A stretch of 64,000 nucleotides of DNA from Cyclobacterium jeungdonense (lineage in GTDB: Bacteria; Bacteroidota; Bacteroidia; Cytophagales; Cyclobacteriaceae): positions 186,001 through 250,000 of the forward strand of contig NZ_WMCD01000003.1 in assembly GCF_010994275.1 (NCBI RefSeq), in the 5' to 3' direction. The number at the start of each line of letters is the position of its first letter. Within the stretch, counting starts at the first letter, position 1. A model generated the notes under the pieces. That model saw nothing but the letters and a program-made list of their open reading frames with translations. It searched no databases and had not been told where the DNA came from. A program made the translations under genes and the position numbers. Positions 52,896 to 62,406 of the stretch are shown here, piece by piece.

Positions 52896-53828
52896 TTACG
52901 CTTTTGTCATGGAATTGAAAATTTCCAATTGCTCCTGCATGGCTACCACCCGATCGGCAGGTGTGGTACGCGCCTCCAATAGCATCCAGCCCTCGTAATC
53001 AATAGCATTGAATAGATTCATGAGTTTCTGGTAAGGATAATCTCCGACATTCAATTCACGGATATGTACCGTGTCCCCAAACCATTGCTTTACAGAATTA
53101 AAGTTTGCTTCCAAACCAGGAGGTAGGAGGTCTTCATCGTTGCAATTCCAACACATTTTTACACTATCCTCCGTAACTTGTTCGAAGATAGCCTTCATGT
53201 TTGGCAGCTGTTGGGTAAGTTTTCCATGCACTTCGACACGCACCACTTGTCCCAGATCCTTTGCATATGCTCCAACTTCATTGAATGAAGCCGCTATTTG
53301 TGCGATGGTTTTTTCTTTTGGAACTCCCTCTGGCAAGCCGTTCGGTTTGACCTTTATTCCGGAAGCACCGATATCCTTGCACAGATGGAGGTACTCCTTA
53401 GTGCCTTCTATATTTTGACGAACTTCATCCTGATCTGTATAATGGTAGGCAAAATTAGATCCGTAACCAAGGCAGGTGACCGGACTGTCAGCAAAGCGAT
53501 TCTTTACCTCTCTCCGTTGCCTGGAGGAAAGGCTGGTTTCCACTCCATGTGCGTGTTCGGTGCGAAGTTCCACACCTAATAAGCCAGATTTTTCACAATT
53601 AGCTATTAAGGTTGGAAGGTCCCAATCTTTGCCCCACTGGTAGGTTACCAGCCCCAGTTTCATATTTGATTTTTTGGCAAAAGCAGCCAGAGGGAGTTGT
53701 CCCAATGTGGATAAACCGAGTCCTGCCGCCATACTTTTTAGTAGGAAGCTGCGTCTGGAAGAATTAGTCCCCGTCATATTTTTCGAAAATTTAACATTAG
53801 CAGTATCCTTATTTTTTTGCGTACTCAT
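52896..53828 (-). CDS. Tat-exported sugar phosphate isomerase/epimerase family TIM barrel
   Basis: 310 residues from ATG 53828, or 293 from ATG 53777 (MTGTNSSRRSFLLK), which would avoid a 20 bp overlap with the upstream gene. The twin-arginine signal SSRRSFLLKSMAAGLGLS ends near LAAFA. The TIM barrel shows KLGLVTYQWGKDW, GVELRTEHAHGVE, VRVEVHGKLTQ, MCWNCNDEDLLPP, VHIRELNVGDYP and WMLLEARTTP. In the Gfo/Idh/PmoA context it probably isomerises, epimerises or eliminates an oxidised sugar outside the cytoplasm; the reaction is not determined. Confidence 0.85.
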   Translation of the reverse strand: MSTQKNKDTANVKFSKNMTGTNSSRRSFLLKSMAAGLGLSTLGQLPLAAFAKKSNMKLGLVTYQWGKDWDLPTLIANCEKSGLLGVELRTEHAHGVETSLSSRQRREVKNRFADSPVTCLGYGSNFAYHYTDQDEVRQNIEGTKEYLHLCKDIGASGIKVKPNGLPEGVPKEKTIAQIAASFNEVGAYAKDLGQVVRVEVHGKLTQQLPNMKAIFEQVTEDSVKMCWNCNDEDLLPPGLEANFNSVKQWFGDTVHIRELNVGDYPYQKLMNLFNAIDYEGWMLLEARTTPADRVVAMQEQLEIFNSMTKA

Positions 53829-54852
53829 CGGCCAGCTCGTTTATTTGTGCATCTGATAAATCCTCAGAAGCCACGACCAACCGGTAATTGAAGGTGGCTG
53901 TTTCGCCCTTATCCAAACTAAAATTCAGTTCATTTTTTCCCTCTGAAAAGATTTTTTGACCAAGAGTGTTAGCAGCAAACAAACCATAATCCCGGGCATG
54001 CCAATAAGTAGGGTAGCCTACATTGGAGGGATGATCAATAATCACCAGGGAAACGGGCTCTCCGTTAATTTCGCTGGAAAGCTTCATCCATCTTCCCCGG
54101 GTACCCCATACATCGCCTCCTTCAATTCCCTCTGAGCTCCGGTAATTACCTTTAACCAAGGTATTATCCATTTTTTCCACGCGGGTTTTGATACCGTGGG
54201 AATCGACCAATTCAGTTGGTTTGTCGGTGGGTAATTCCAGCTCCCGGCTTACTCGAATGGCAAACATCCCTTCCTTATTGTCCGTAAAATTCACCTCATC
54301 GACGGCGGCCGTGAGGCTGGTGGAGCGGTCAATGATACGTATATCCTCCATAGCGCTGAACGTAAATGTTGTTTCTTCCTCCAGCAGGGTGGTATTGTCT
54401 GGAGCTTTCCATAGGGAAGTGGTTTCCAGTACCCCTTTGCCTTTACCTCCCTTTGCTTTTTCTATGGATTGGTGAAAGATGGTTCCGTATCCATCCTTTC
54501 TTTCCTGGGGAATGGCCTCCGAATTATTCCAGAAGTCATACCCGTTTACGTCGCCGTAATTTAGCCACACCCCCACGTGATGCGGATGGTCCGTACGATC
54601 TCCTTCTTTGTTAATAAGGGGATAGCTTCGGGTCAACATATTCCCTTCCGGCGACATGACAGGCCATAATACGGGCTTCATGATATTGTCCGGATACATG
54701 TACGTGGTGAAAAGGTCTCCCCCTACCATGATATCTACTTTTTTCTCTGCCTCATTCACTTTAATTTCAATGGGCTCTTTTTTCATTTTTTGACCGAAAA
54801 GCATCGTGCTGCTACTCATTATCAAGATCAATAGTATCGCCTGGTATTTCAT
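53809..54852 (-). CDS. PmoA/DUF6807 family secreted protein
   Basis: 347 residues from ATG 54852 (MKYQAILLILIMSSSTMLFG); an upstream in-frame ATG at 54942 would add 30 residues before the signal peptide. Family landmarks: YMYPDNIMKPVLWPVMSPEG, DHPHHVGVWLNYGDVNGYDF (conserved His pair), RIIDRSTSLTA and VVIIDHPSN-like VSLVIIDHPSNVGYPTYWHA. The PmoA name is historical; members have no methane link and recur beside Gfo/Idh/MocA genes. A role in binding or converting a sugar derivative is likely. It overlaps the annotated start of the next gene by 20 bp. Confidence 0.83.
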   Translation of the reverse strand: MKYQAILLILIMSSSTMLFGQKMKKEPIEIKVNEAEKKVDIMVGGDLFTTYMYPDNIMKPVLWPVMSPEGNMLTRSYPLINKEGDRTDHPHHVGVWLNYGDVNGYDFWNNSEAIPQERKDGYGTIFHQSIEKAKGGKGKGVLETTSLWKAPDNTTLLEEETTFTFSAMEDIRIIDRSTSLTAAVDEVNFTDNKEGMFAIRVSRELELPTDKPTELVDSHGIKTRVEKMDNTLVKGNYRSSEGIEGGDVWGTRGRWMKLSSEINGEPVSLVIIDHPSNVGYPTYWHARDYGLFAANTLGQKIFSEGKNELNFSLDKGETATFNYRLVVASEDLSDAQINELADEYAKK

Positions 54853-54995
54853 CTGTTTATAATTTTTTTTAGCGGTCAGATGGAATCTCGCATGATTAAT
54901 AATCATCCCACTGTGTGACGTTTTCGTCATGCTCGATTTCATATCGAAATTTACATTTGGACTTTTATAATTAGTTTGTTATTACAAGGTGGAAA

Positions 54996-55034
54996 AATAA
55001 ACCTGTCGGATGCATGTATCCAGACAGGTTTATT
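54996..55034 (-). terminator. Hairpin between the Gfo/Idh and PmoA genes
   Basis: AATAAACCTGTC pairs perfectly with GACAGGTTTATT, with T-rich sequence on the minus-strand exit side. It lies about 44 bp after the oxidoreductase stop and would cut or reduce read-through into the PmoA and TIM-barrel genes. Confidence 0.75.
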
Positions 55035-55077
55035 TTAGCTATCTCCCGAAAGTGTTTGTTAGCTTCCGCCTCGCCAC

Positions 55078-56421
55078 TCAGACTTGGCTGGGAACTTCAA
55101 AGCCTTCGCGATAATTCCGGGTCAGCATCTTATCGGCTTCTGGATCGTTCACAAACATCTCTGATTGTGGATTGAATGTAAGCACGCGTTCCAGCTTGTA
55201 AGCAATGTTTCCCAAGTGGGCCAAACCGGAGGACAGATGCGCCGTCTCTACCGGTCCGTTGAGGATGGATCGGTCGTGCTTTCTTACTGCCTCAATAAAA
55301 TTGGCAAAGTGCCCGTCGGTTCCTCCTGCTCCTCGGTCCATACCGGTTCCGGATTCTCCTCCATCAGATCCGGATTTCCCTGGAGTTCGATCCCTACCAA
55401 GGAACGATTTGTATTTGTCATATCCATCCACGACAATATACCCCTTGTCTCCGTAGAAAATATTACCCACTGTCGCACCACCTTCTTCATTGGTACACCA
55501 AGGCCTTACTTCAAACTGGATGATTTTGTTCTCTTCCGGGTAGTTGTATACAGAAGTGAGCACTTCAGGAACTTCTTTGGCATCGTCCCACAGGAACTTA
55601 CCTCCCATAGAAGTGATTTTGGTAGGTAGCCCCACGTCCAGTCCCCACATGCATAAATCCGTTTCATGGATACCCTGATTGCCCACATCGCCATTGCCAT
55701 AATCCCAATGCCAATGCCAGTTGTAATGTACCAGGTTTCGGGTAAATGGCTGCTTGGGAGCCGGACCGGTCCACAAGTCGTAATCGAGGCCATCGGGAAC
55801 TGGGGAGAATCCTTTGTCTCCTATGCTGGGTCTCCAACGAAATACAATCCCACGAGCCATATACACATTTCCAATATATCCGTCCCGCATTAATTGAACT
55901 GCTTCCTGGATGGCGGGGGAGCTTCGTAGCTGAACGCCATGCTGAACTACGCGATCGTATTTATGGGCTGCTTCAACCATTTTCCTACCTTCCCATATAT
56001 TGTGGGAGCCGGGTTTTTCTACATATACGTCTTTTCCTGCCTGGCAAGCCCAGATAGTGGCCAAAGCATGCCAGTGATTAGGCGCAGCGATACTGATCAC
56101 GTCAATATCCGGATCGTCGAACACCCTTCGCATGTCTTGTACCAGTGCGACGTCTTTATTATAAGTATCCTTGAAACTTTTTTGCCGCTCGATTAGCAGG
56201 TCCATATCCGGGTCACAAAGGGTGGTTACCTGAACGTTTTCCTGGTTCATGAGACTTTGAATGTGGTTTTTGCCCCTTCCGTTTACTCCTAATACTGCTG
56301 CATTGACACGGTCATTGGCGCCAAATACGTTTGATGAAAGTATGGTGGGGGCAACGAAGGCCGCAGAACTTGCGATAGCGGATTTTTTCAGAAATGTCCG
56401 TCTGGACGATTCATTATTCAT
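55078..56421 (-). CDS. Tat-exported Gfo/Idh/MocA family oxidoreductase
   Basis: 447 residues. The twin-arginine signal SSRRTFLKKSAIASSAAFV is at the N-terminus. The Rossmann motif AAVLGVNGRGKNH follows, then IDVISIAAPNHWHA, the family motif VYVEKPGSHNIWEG with catalytic-region Lys, and the C-terminal domain with GNQGIHETDLCMWGLDVGLP. These enzymes carry tightly bound NAD(P) and oxidise or reduce sugars and cyclitols; exported Bacteroidota members have been linked to 3-keto glycoside formation. It lies directly after susD of locus 2, behind a terminator-like hairpin. Confidence 0.9.
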   Translation of the reverse strand: MNNESSRRTFLKKSAIASSAAFVAPTILSSNVFGANDRVNAAVLGVNGRGKNHIQSLMNQENVQVTTLCDPDMDLLIERQKSFKDTYNKDVALVQDMRRVFDDPDIDVISIAAPNHWHALATIWACQAGKDVYVEKPGSHNIWEGRKMVEAAHKYDRVVQHGVQLRSSPAIQEAVQLMRDGYIGNVYMARGIVFRWRPSIGDKGFSPVPDGLDYDLWTGPAPKQPFTRNLVHYNWHWHWDYGNGDVGNQGIHETDLCMWGLDVGLPTKITSMGGKFLWDDAKEVPEVLTSVYNYPEENKIIQFEVRPWCTNEEGGATVGNIFYGDKGYIVVDGYDKYKSFLGRDRTPGKSGSDGGESGTGMDRGAGGTDGHFANFIEAVRKHDRSILNGPVETAHLSSGLAHLGNIAYKLERVLTFNPQSEMFVNDPEADKMLTRNYREGFEVPSQV

Positions 56422-56465
56422 AATAGGCTGTATTTGAGTTTATAATTAAATTATCCGTGTAAATT

Positions 56466-56507
56466 AAAAAATTCACCCGACTGCACATGCCTCCGGGTGA
56501 ATTTTTT
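56466..56507 (-). terminator. Hairpin between susD and the Gfo/Idh gene (locus 2)
   Basis: AAAAAATTCACCCG pairs with CGGGTGAATTTTTT around a 14-base loop; the minus-strand read ends in TTTTTTAATTT. It is a strong intrinsic terminator only 12 bp after the susD stop, comparable in position with the hairpin after susD of locus 1. Confidence 0.8.
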
Positions 56508-56519
56508 ATATGATCGGCA

Positions 56520-58541
56520 TTACTCTCCGATGGCCCGCATGGGGTCTTCGTTGGACATGCCGGCAGGTTGCACCACGTGTGTTAAAGGTACAATGTTATC
56601 TTCTGCACCATTGTAGCCGGTAGTCTGATTCAGCGTAGCCTCTACATTTCCTACGAGGTAGGGCTGGTATACCGGCCAGAAAATGTGTTTGGGATCCATG
56701 GTATACTTGGTGGTATTATACGTTGCCCATGGTACCTCATCTCGGAAGAAATTGTTCTTCTCCATCATGCGGTCATAGTAGAAACTGTCGGCAGACAGCG
56801 ACTCTTCGATGTCGTCACCGGAGATGGAGTACGTTTTACCGTTATACGCCATTTTACCGGTTTTGGCCAGAATCACAGAGATTCTGACGAGTTCATCGTG
56901 CCGGTATTCTTCACCGAATAACTCTCTATTTCGCTCATCCAGAACCGCTCCGATACCTTCGGTTTGCATATCGGCGATCGTATACATATGGATGGCATTT
57001 GCTCGCTGGCGGATGGTATTGATGTCTTCGGCTGCGCCGGCAAGATTATCCTGCCAGAACCGGGCTTCGGCACGTACCAGGTAGGCTTCTGCGATACGCA
57101 TGATGTACATGTCCATTTTACCACCATCCTGTCTGTCAGGACGTGATTCTAAATTGACTGAGTAGAACTTGTATCGGGGATATCCATACCAACAACGGAT
57201 GGTATCCAAACAAGTCAGGTTGCCATTATCATCATACAAACGTAGCGGTTGCATGTAATAGGGACTTCCATCGTCTTGAAGGGAAGGATTGTCATACAAT
57301 ACATCTTCCATTTCAAACCAGTTTAGGTCCTTGTGTCGGTAATCCTGCTCGTCAAACGTTCCCTTGAAATTCCAGATTTCGTACTGAGAATAGTTAGTCG
57401 GACGGGCAAATCCCTGACCTCTACCCCATTTTTTCATCATTCGGCCCCGTTCATCGCTGGTAGACTGCTGTACGTCTGTTCCGATCCGCGTGGTACCTGG
57501 TTCCCATACCCCCAGATTGGTACTGACGAAATTGGGTCCCCAGGCACGAACCCTAGCGGACCTTCCTTGTGATCCCAGGATAAAGGGTTCGTTTACTACC
57601 AACCAGATTCCCTCTGGATTGCTGGTTTTCTGGGCGCCATCGTTCATATGAAGGTAATTGACCGCATCAGCGGGTGCATAGCCTGATCTTCCGGGTAATG
57701 GATTTCCGGTATTGGGATTATCGGTATTGGCTACTTCTACCTGGGTAACGCCGGAGGGGATCATGTCATCTGTGAAAAGCTGGGATTCCCCACCATTGAT
57801 CACATCGTCCATGAGTTGCTCGGCATCGGCAAAGCGTTCGTTTAGCATGTAATATTTGGCCAACAAAATCCGGACCGCATCCTTGGGAGCCTGTCCTATT
57901 GGCAATTGGCTTTTAGGTTTTACATGTTGTACGGCATATTCCAGATCCACAATCATTTGGTCCCAGATACCCTGCATGTTGAATGCCTTAAAATCCCTGC
58001 GCGCTTCCGATACCACATTTAAGGGAAAGGCTACGTTACCAAAATCCATGGTGAGTTGCATGTAGAAAAAGGCACGCAGGAAATAAGCAGAACCCAACAG
58101 GTGATTCCTTTCCGCATCGTTAACCCCGTCCGGCCATTCCGGTAAATCGATATAGTCGATCACTGTATTGGCTTTCTTGATGTGGTTGTAGTTGTCCGCA
58201 TAAAAAGAGCGTGCACGCCCGGCATCATTATTTCGTGCATTGGTGGGCGTGGCATAGGTTCGCAAATCCACGAAGGCATCGGGCTTATCCGTAGCGGATA
58301 CTACTGAAGCATCGCTCATGTTGCTGTTGAACATCAGCTCCCGTGTATCTCCGTTCCATTGAGACATTACTCCCTGTAAGCCTGCATCCAATGCGGTTTG
58401 TAAGCCCGCAGCATCCCGGTAAGTGTTTTCCGGACTCAGAAAAGACAATGGTTTCTGATCCAGGAATTCCTCTGAACAGGAAACGGATGCCAGAAGAAGT
58501 ATGGAAAGGCCTATTCCTTTTATTTTATTTATATTTTTCAT
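56520..58541 (-). CDS. RagB/SusD family nutrient-binding outer membrane lipoprotein (locus 2)
   Basis: 673 residues, longer than the usual 480-620. Lipobox SVSC (Cys22), followed by SEEFLDQKPLSFLSPENTY, typical of SusD. Conserved helices LLGSAYFLRAFFYMQLTMDF, AEAYLVRAEARFWQDNLAGA and ERNRELFGEEYRHDELVRIS are present. The extra length lies in loops between about 290 and 480, which could shape the ligand site. It pairs with the SusC upstream (47 bp) to bind and hand over a glycan or glycoside. Confidence 0.93.
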   Translation of the reverse strand: MKNINKIKGIGLSILLLASVSCSEEFLDQKPLSFLSPENTYRDAAGLQTALDAGLQGVMSQWNGDTRELMFNSNMSDASVVSATDKPDAFVDLRTYATPTNARNNDAGRARSFYADNYNHIKKANTVIDYIDLPEWPDGVNDAERNHLLGSAYFLRAFFYMQLTMDFGNVAFPLNVVSEARRDFKAFNMQGIWDQMIVDLEYAVQHVKPKSQLPIGQAPKDAVRILLAKYYMLNERFADAEQLMDDVINGGESQLFTDDMIPSGVTQVEVANTDNPNTGNPLPGRSGYAPADAVNYLHMNDGAQKTSNPEGIWLVVNEPFILGSQGRSARVRAWGPNFVSTNLGVWEPGTTRIGTDVQQSTSDERGRMMKKWGRGQGFARPTNYSQYEIWNFKGTFDEQDYRHKDLNWFEMEDVLYDNPSLQDDGSPYYMQPLRLYDDNGNLTCLDTIRCWYGYPRYKFYSVNLESRPDRQDGGKMDMYIMRIAEAYLVRAEARFWQDNLAGAAEDINTIRQRANAIHMYTIADMQTEGIGAVLDERNRELFGEEYRHDELVRISVILAKTGKMAYNGKTYSISGDDIEESLSADSFYYDRMMEKNNFFRDEVPWATYNTTKYTMDPKHIFWPVYQPYLVGNVEATLNQTTGYNGAEDNIVPLTHVVQPAGMSNEDPMRAIGE

Positions 58542-58588
58542 TTTTTGATTCGTTTCAGGTTAATAGTTAATTTCCTCAACCTTTATGT

Positions 58589-61500
58589 CTAGAAAGTAAA
58601 ATCCAAACTGAGCGAGTACGTTCTTGGCATTTCTCGAGCGGACTCAGGGTCGCCAAGGCTTCTTTCCCAAGGGGTAAATACAGCCACATTCTCTATGTTC
58701 AAGGCCAATCGTAGCCGGTTAGCCTTTATTCTGTCCAGAATTCCGGCAGGGAAGTTGTATCCCACAGAAACGTTTTGTAAACGTATGTAATCGCGGTTCA
58801 GCCATTTATCCCCACCGCCCAAGTTGATGGAGTTGATTCGGGCAAAATTGTTTTGACCATTAAGAGGCGTCCAGTAAGGAATGGTGTACCAGTTGTGATT
58901 TTTTATGTATTGTTGCGAATTATTGAAGGGCTCGCTCGTACCACCTTTCCAGCCAAATTTACCAAGGAAGACCAATCCCAAATCGAATCCTTTCCACTCA
59001 AAATCATTTCGGAAAGTAATGTACCAGGGGTTTTGTCTCAAGCCAAGAAACACTTTGTCATCAATGTCGATATCTCCATCTCCATCCTGGTCCACGAAAC
59101 GGAAATCGCCAGGGAATAATCCGTATTCTGCTGCTTCGTCCGCTTCGTCCATTTGGTACACGCCATCCAAATCCCAGTCCCAGATAATGTCTTTGTTTTC
59201 ACCAATAAACCAGCCATTCTGCAAGTCATCGGGCTCTCTTTGCACGAGATTTCCTTGCGAATCCGTCATCGCTATGGGAGCGTTGCCCAGTGTTGTGATT
59301 TTATTGACCGCATAGGTCACGTTGAAGTTACTGGTCCAAACAAAATCTGCTCTGGAAATATTGATCGAGCGGATTCCCAAATCAAAACCCCTGTTTTGCA
59401 GGTTACCCACATTGGTTTTTACGGATCCAAATCCTGTCAAATCCGGTAACTTCTGGTCGAGTAGCAGGTCACGCGTTTCGGACTGATACATATCCAGCGA
59501 TCCACTTACGCGGTCGTTGAAAAACCCATAGTCAATTCCGATGTTAAAGGAAGCATTTCGCTCCCAGGAAAGAAAGGGATTGGCAATTCGCGTAATCTCG
59601 GTGCGTGGAGCGGCAAAATAGCCACCATCGTAATTCAAGTAAAGGCTATTGCTCAGTTGGGCATAGGCGTTGTAATCTTCCAGTCCGCTACTGTTGCCGT
59701 TCACCCCATAGCTTAAACGTAATTTCAAATAGCTAAGGGCTGCACCCTGGGGCATGAAATCTTCATTAGTAATGGTCCAGGCGGCGGATACGGAAGGGAA
59801 GTTGCCAAATATATTCTCAATTCCAAACCGAGAAAAACCATCTCTTCTCAAAGAAGCAGAAAAATTATACCGGTCTCCAAATGCATAGTTGATCCTGCCC
59901 ATCAGGCCGGTTCTGGAATTCACCTCATCATAGGAAGACATGGTAGGATTCAATCCCAGTTGTACCGCATGGTAACCCAGACCTGCCGTTGGCGAGAAAT
60001 TATTGGTTATTGCTCTGGTTTCCCAGAATTGATTTTTTTCGGTATTATATAGTCCAGTAAAGCTTAAGCGATGTTCACCAAACGCCTTATCCCAATTCAG
60101 GATGGTATTGGATTGCCACCTGAAAGAATCGTTGTACCTTCTTTCAGCTCTATCTACCGCACGTTGGGGATTTCCATTTTCATCAAAATCAAACCTTTTT
60201 CGCACATCAAACCTAGGGGTATAATCCGTGCGTAAACTAAATCCATAAGGAAGAGTCACTTGGGCATAGAGGGTCGGGTTGATCATAAAGCGAGTATGGC
60301 TCCTCGTGTTCCAGGCGGGATCCTGATAGGGGTTGCTGATATTGGAGCCAGCTGCCTGATCGTTTAGATTTTCCCGGATTCTGGGCTCCCCATTCGCCCA
60401 AGGCTGATCATAAGGCGAATACACCCGGTAGCCGCCATTATCAATCGCTTCTTGCCCTTCGTCCTGAAAGGTAAACTGAGTGTTGGTACCAATGCTGATA
60501 AATTCACCCAGGTTTACGTCCAAGTTTAATCGGGAAGTAATGGTTTCAAAGGTTTCGCCTAATTGAACCGATTCCCTATCGCTATATCCTAAGGAATAAT
60601 AGTAAGAAACCCGCTCGTTTCGTCCGGAAACACTGATATCGTAATCCTGTCTCACACCGGTGTGGAACAAAAAGTCCTGCCAGTCATAAGTGACACCGTT
60701 TCGGTAGTTTTCCAATTCGATATCCCAGAAACCGAAGTTGTTTACCCGGGCCATTCGGATGGCTTCGGGATCTGTTTCGCCTGGGATACCGTTAGCCGCC
60801 AACCAATCGTCCTGATACTGAGGATCTATATCGTTGTAATCTCTGAATCGGGTCCAGGGGTCGGTGATGGAGTTCGTAATGGTTTCGTTCATGTCCGTCA
60901 ACCATCCCAGGACTTCTTCTCCTCCCTTATAGGTTTGCTGCCGTCTGGCTCCGGTAATTATCCCCACTCTTGAGCTAACTGTAATCTGTGGCTTTCCATA
61001 AGAACCTCTTTTAGTTGTGAAAATAACCACACCATTGGTAGCTTGTGAACCGTAAACGGCGGCTGCGCTGGCATCCTTCAGTACGTCCACGCTTGCGATG
61101 GTATTTGGGTTGATTTCAGCCAGGTCGCCCTGGAAAATCACGCCATCCAAAACAATCAACGGCCTATTGGCGGCTCGTTCATCACCATCATCCGCTTTCA
61201 TGGAGTTATCGCCTCGCACGTTGAAGTCAGGTACGTTACGGGCATTGGTCGCGTACCCTACGCTCAGGCCGGGAACCGTTGTTCGCAGAATTTCTGAAAC
61301 ACTAGTCGGTTTGTACTTCATCACTTCTTCGGCCTGCACGTTTACCACGGCACCGGTAAGGTCCTTTTTCTTTTGGGTACCATACCCCACTACCACGACT
61401 TCATCCAGGGCCTGGGTGCTTTCCTCAAGCGTCACGTCAATGGTCGATTGGTTGTTAACTTGAATCGTCTGGCTCTCGAAGCCAATAAATGAAAACACAA

Positions 61501-61837
61501 GAGATGCATCATCCGGAATGGTGATGCTGTATTTTCCGTCGATATCAGTGGCAGTACCTATAGAAGTACCCGGAACGGATACGGTGGCGCCAGGTATCGG
61601 TTCTCCATTTGAATCCGTGACTGTTCCAGACACGGTTACATCAAAGGGAGTGATAACAGGTGCTGATGTAAGATTCGTATTTGCTGCCAATACAGGCAGG
61701 TCATTTGCTAGGTTCTTGAGCCTTCTGTCCAGTTTGTTTTGCGAAGCCATCAGACCCGTGCTTAACAAAAAGAACAGTGTCGCCGCTACTGAAGATTTGG
61801 ACATCACCAGCCGGCTATTGGGTAATTTTCTTTTCAT
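58589..61837 (-). CDS. SusC/RagA family TonB-dependent transporter (locus 2)
   Basis: 1082 residues. Signal peptide to about GLMASQ, a short extra segment, a carboxypeptidase-like domain (about 66-145, VSGTVTDSNGEPIPGATVSV), EVVVVGYGTQKKKDLTGAV, a plug with RTTVPGLSVGYATNARN and LIVLDGVIFQGDL, the SusC signature VDVLKDASAAAVYGSQATNG, then the barrel ending PRTYSLSLDFTF. It forms the outer membrane channel for the SusD ligand, energised by TonB. As in locus 1, no regulator gene is adjacent. Confidence 0.95.
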   Translation of the reverse strand: MKRKLPNSRLVMSKSSVAATLFFLLSTGLMASQNKLDRRLKNLANDLPVLAANTNLTSAPVITPFDVTVSGTVTDSNGEPIPGATVSVPGTSIGTATDIDGKYSITIPDDASLVFSFIGFESQTIQVNNQSTIDVTLEESTQALDEVVVVGYGTQKKKDLTGAVVNVQAEEVMKYKPTSVSEILRTTVPGLSVGYATNARNVPDFNVRGDNSMKADDGDERAANRPLIVLDGVIFQGDLAEINPNTIASVDVLKDASAAAVYGSQATNGVVIFTTKRGSYGKPQITVSSRVGIITGARRQQTYKGGEEVLGWLTDMNETITNSITDPWTRFRDYNDIDPQYQDDWLAANGIPGETDPEAIRMARVNNFGFWDIELENYRNGVTYDWQDFLFHTGVRQDYDISVSGRNERVSYYYSLGYSDRESVQLGETFETITSRLNLDVNLGEFISIGTNTQFTFQDEGQEAIDNGGYRVYSPYDQPWANGEPRIRENLNDQAAGSNISNPYQDPAWNTRSHTRFMINPTLYAQVTLPYGFSLRTDYTPRFDVRKRFDFDENGNPQRAVDRAERRYNDSFRWQSNTILNWDKAFGEHRLSFTGLYNTEKNQFWETRAITNNFSPTAGLGYHAVQLGLNPTMSSYDEVNSRTGLMGRINYAFGDRYNFSASLRRDGFSRFGIENIFGNFPSVSAAWTITNEDFMPQGAALSYLKLRLSYGVNGNSSGLEDYNAYAQLSNSLYLNYDGGYFAAPRTEITRIANPFLSWERNASFNIGIDYGFFNDRVSGSLDMYQSETRDLLLDQKLPDLTGFGSVKTNVGNLQNRGFDLGIRSINISRADFVWTSNFNVTYAVNKITTLGNAPIAMTDSQGNLVQREPDDLQNGWFIGENKDIIWDWDLDGVYQMDEADEAAEYGLFPGDFRFVDQDGDGDIDIDDKVFLGLRQNPWYITFRNDFEWKGFDLGLVFLGKFGWKGGTSEPFNNSQQYIKNHNWYTIPYWTPLNGQNNFARINSINLGGGDKWLNRDYIRLQNVSVGYNFPAGILDRIKANRLRLALNIENVAVFTPWERSLGDPESAREMPRTYSLSLDFTF

Positions 61838-62406
61838 AATAATTTTTGGGTTAAATTAATTGGATGGGTAATTATCGAAGTTAATTACCAAACTTTTCGT
61901 GGTGTTTTACATAGGCATGTCTATTTTGGCTTATCTATACTTTCATTTTAGTGCATTGGTCAACAAATGGACCAAATTTCTTGACTCTAGAAAGGAAGAA
62001 TTATGCTTTATGGAATCGATTGCACTCACAAGGTAAATGCTAACGGAATCAACCGTTTAAATCGTAATTTTTCCTTTATTCATTTTCTTTGAGATCTAAT
62101 TATAGAGAAAAAAGATTGGGCAAGAAAATTATTTCGTTTTTTTTTAAAAAATCAATAGTCTAATTTTAAAAATAAGAATTTTAACAAGTAAAATCCATTT
62201 CGGTAAAAGATTATTTCGCAAAAATAATTTTAAATAAATTAAAAAGATAGGTCATAAAAACATGAGACCAAATTTTTGTCTTTTGATTTTCATGCGGAGA
62301 GTTTTCCATTTCAAATATTGAAAAGGCTTTCGTTAAGACGCTGCTTGCCTGTTTAGGCAAAACAACAAGATTGGTGTATTCTGAATGGAAGTTGGCGTTG
62401 GTTGCT
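61838..62406. other. 569 bp gene-free gap upstream of susC (locus 2)
   Basis: Very AT-rich in its middle (about 62140-62260). It contains the palindrome at 61867-61889 near susC and must hold the susC promoter, but no clear TTTG/TAnnTTTG pair could be chosen. No ORF, tRNA or repeat was recognised. Confidence 0.4.
61867..61889. promoter_or_regulatory. Palindrome in the leader of susC (locus 2)
   Basis: GGTAATTA and TTAATTACC flank TCGAAG as an inverted repeat, 30 bp upstream of the susC ATG. It could be an operator or an RNA hairpin in the 5' leader; there is no T run to support termination. Confidence 0.35.
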
